From NCBI RefSeq assembly GCF_902859915.1, contig NZ_CADIKK010000016.1, positions 124,001 to 188,000 on the forward strand: DNA of 64,000 nt, in the 5' to 3' direction. Each line of letters opens with the position of its first letter. The first letter of the stretch is position 1. This document shows, piece by piece, positions 63,435-64,000 of this stretch. The DNA comes from Paraburkholderia ultramafica. GTDB taxonomy: Bacteria; Pseudomonadota; Gammaproteobacteria; Burkholderiales; Burkholderiaceae. The notes under the pieces were generated by a model, which worked only from the letters and a program-made list of their open reading frames with translations, did no database searches and was not told the DNA's origin. A program made the position numbers and the translations under genes.

Positions 63435-63457
63435 TCGGTTTGCTGTAGGTGCAGTCT

Positions 63458-63509
63458 CGCGGAGCGGGTCCAGGCTCTCTCCGCGCTTCTTCCTGCTTTT
63501 CCCTTTTTA
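63458..63509 (+). terminator. Probable attenuating terminator between pilin and chaperone
   Basis: CGCGGAG at 63458-63464 pairs with CTCCGCG at 63479-63485 (7 bp, 14-base loop), and a pyrimidine-rich stretch with TTTT and TTTTT follows at about 63497-63508. Such partial terminators let the major pilin be made in excess of chaperone and usher. Confidence 0.6.
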
Positions 63510-63526
63510 TCTGACCCGTCATTGCC

Positions 63527-64000
63527 ATGAATCAAGCGATCAAGACCTTTCTGACTGCCGGTGTACTCGCGCTGGGGCTTGCTGCCGCGCCGCAGACACA
63601 GGCTTCCGTTGTCGTCGCCGGTACGCGGGTCATCTATCACGCCGAGGACGCCGAACAGACCATCAAGCTGACCAACGAGGGCAAGTCCCCGGCGTTGACG
63701 CAGATCTGGCTGGACAAAGGCGATCCGAAAGCCTCGCCCTCATCCATCCAGGTGCCCTTCACGGTCACCCCGCCGGTTGCGCGCATCGATCCCGGCAAGG
63801 GACAGACCTTGCGCATCCTGTACACCGGCGAGGCGTTGCCGAAGGACCGGGAATCGGTGTTCTGGCTCAACGTGCTCGAGGTGCCGCCCAAGCCGGCTGC
63901 CAGCGACGCCGGCGCCAACCGGCTGCAAATGGCGTTTCGCTCGCGTATCAAGCTGTTTTTCCGTCCGACAGGCCTGAAAGGCAGTGCCGACGATGCACCG
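63527..64000 (+). CDS. Periplasmic pilus chaperone (cut by window edge)
   Basis: 158 codons, open at the right edge. Signal peptide (LTAGVLALGLAAAPQTQA) then a PapD-like chaperone: SVVVAGTRVIYHAEDAEQTIKLTN, where the Arg of GTRVIY anchors pilin C termini, PFTVTPPVARIDPGKGQTLRILYTG and FWLNVLEVPPKP. R-S-R-I-K-L-F-F-R-P closes the first domain and brings the conserved Lys. The second domain lies outside the window. An usher is expected next. Confidence 0.88.
   Translation, partial: MNQAIKTFLTAGVLALGLAAAPQTQASVVVAGTRVIYHAEDAEQTIKLTNEGKSPALTQIWLDKGDPKASPSSIQVPFTVTPPVARIDPGKGQTLRILYTGEALPKDRESVFWLNVLEVPPKPAASDAGANRLQMAFRSRIKLFFRPTGLKGSADDAP

Noticed and set aside
1..64000. CRISPR arrays, tRNA and rRNA genes
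   Set aside because: No regular repeat-spacer pattern and no cloverleaf or rRNA-like segment noticed on reading; a covariance search was not possible.

Overview
This is a high-GC proteobacterial chromosome segment that most resembles Paraburkholderia/Caballeronia (Burkholderiales). The basis is the style of the proteins (DUF899/DUF2182 pair, TIGR03118 propeller, Mrp-type antiporter operon, Phc and Lqs/Cqs signalling genes, chaperone-usher pili) and GC-rich codon use. I see no tRNA, rRNA, CRISPR array or intact insertion sequence.

Layout. 0-7.9 kb: an alpha/beta-hydrolase end, an intact alpha/beta hydrolase, then a graveyard (SDR, Nudix and DeoR pieces), a lipoprotein, a hybrid sensor kinase that lost its sensor and phospho-acceptor region, a frameshifted KAS III gene, a DUF190 gene and a LysR gene without its HTH. 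8.0-14.1 kb: accessory genes of secreted or membrane-anchored proteins around a dead IS3 OrfA. 14.7-19.1 kb: a phcB-phcS-phcR-phcQ operon (hydroxy fatty acid methyl ester quorum sensing) whose phcR has a large internal deletion. 19.6-21.6 kb: remnants of a PAS/GGDEF protein, an aldehyde dehydrogenase and a possible MarR regulator around a PRC-barrel gene. 22.0-25.7 kb: a complete lqsA/lqsR/lqsS-type alpha-hydroxyketone quorum-sensing locus. 26.5-31.1 kb: a GH3 glucosidase with an amber codon, an internally deleted methyltransferase, a UPF0114 protein and a collapsed TPR protein. 31.1-39.1 kb: membrane proteins, the DUF899/DUF2182 pair with a divergent TPR-winged-helix regulator, a TAXI-type binding protein and an AI-2E-family (UPF0118) protein. 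39.1-44.7 kb: a seven-gene Mrp/Mbh-like cation antiporter operon with a fused double antiporter subunit. 45-58 kb: mostly housekeeping or stress genes (alcohol dehydrogenase, Pcm, GYD protein, cNMP-domain flavoprotein, amidohydrolase, phospholipase D, ceramidase-like protein) with more fragments. 58.3-64 kb: two LuxR-type response regulators and a hybrid kinase upstream of a chaperone-usher pilus operon that runs off the window.

Main message. Two chemically different density-sensing systems (Phc and Lqs/Cqs) lie about 3 kb apart, and a second Lqs/Cqs-type kinase remnant lies about 17 kb from lqsA. Several signalling and enzyme genes carry internal deletions that join an intact N-terminal piece to an intact C-terminal piece. 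Together with about ten other broken genes this suggests a genome in active decay. Whether the truncated signalling proteins are dead, or rewired parts, is the most interesting open question.
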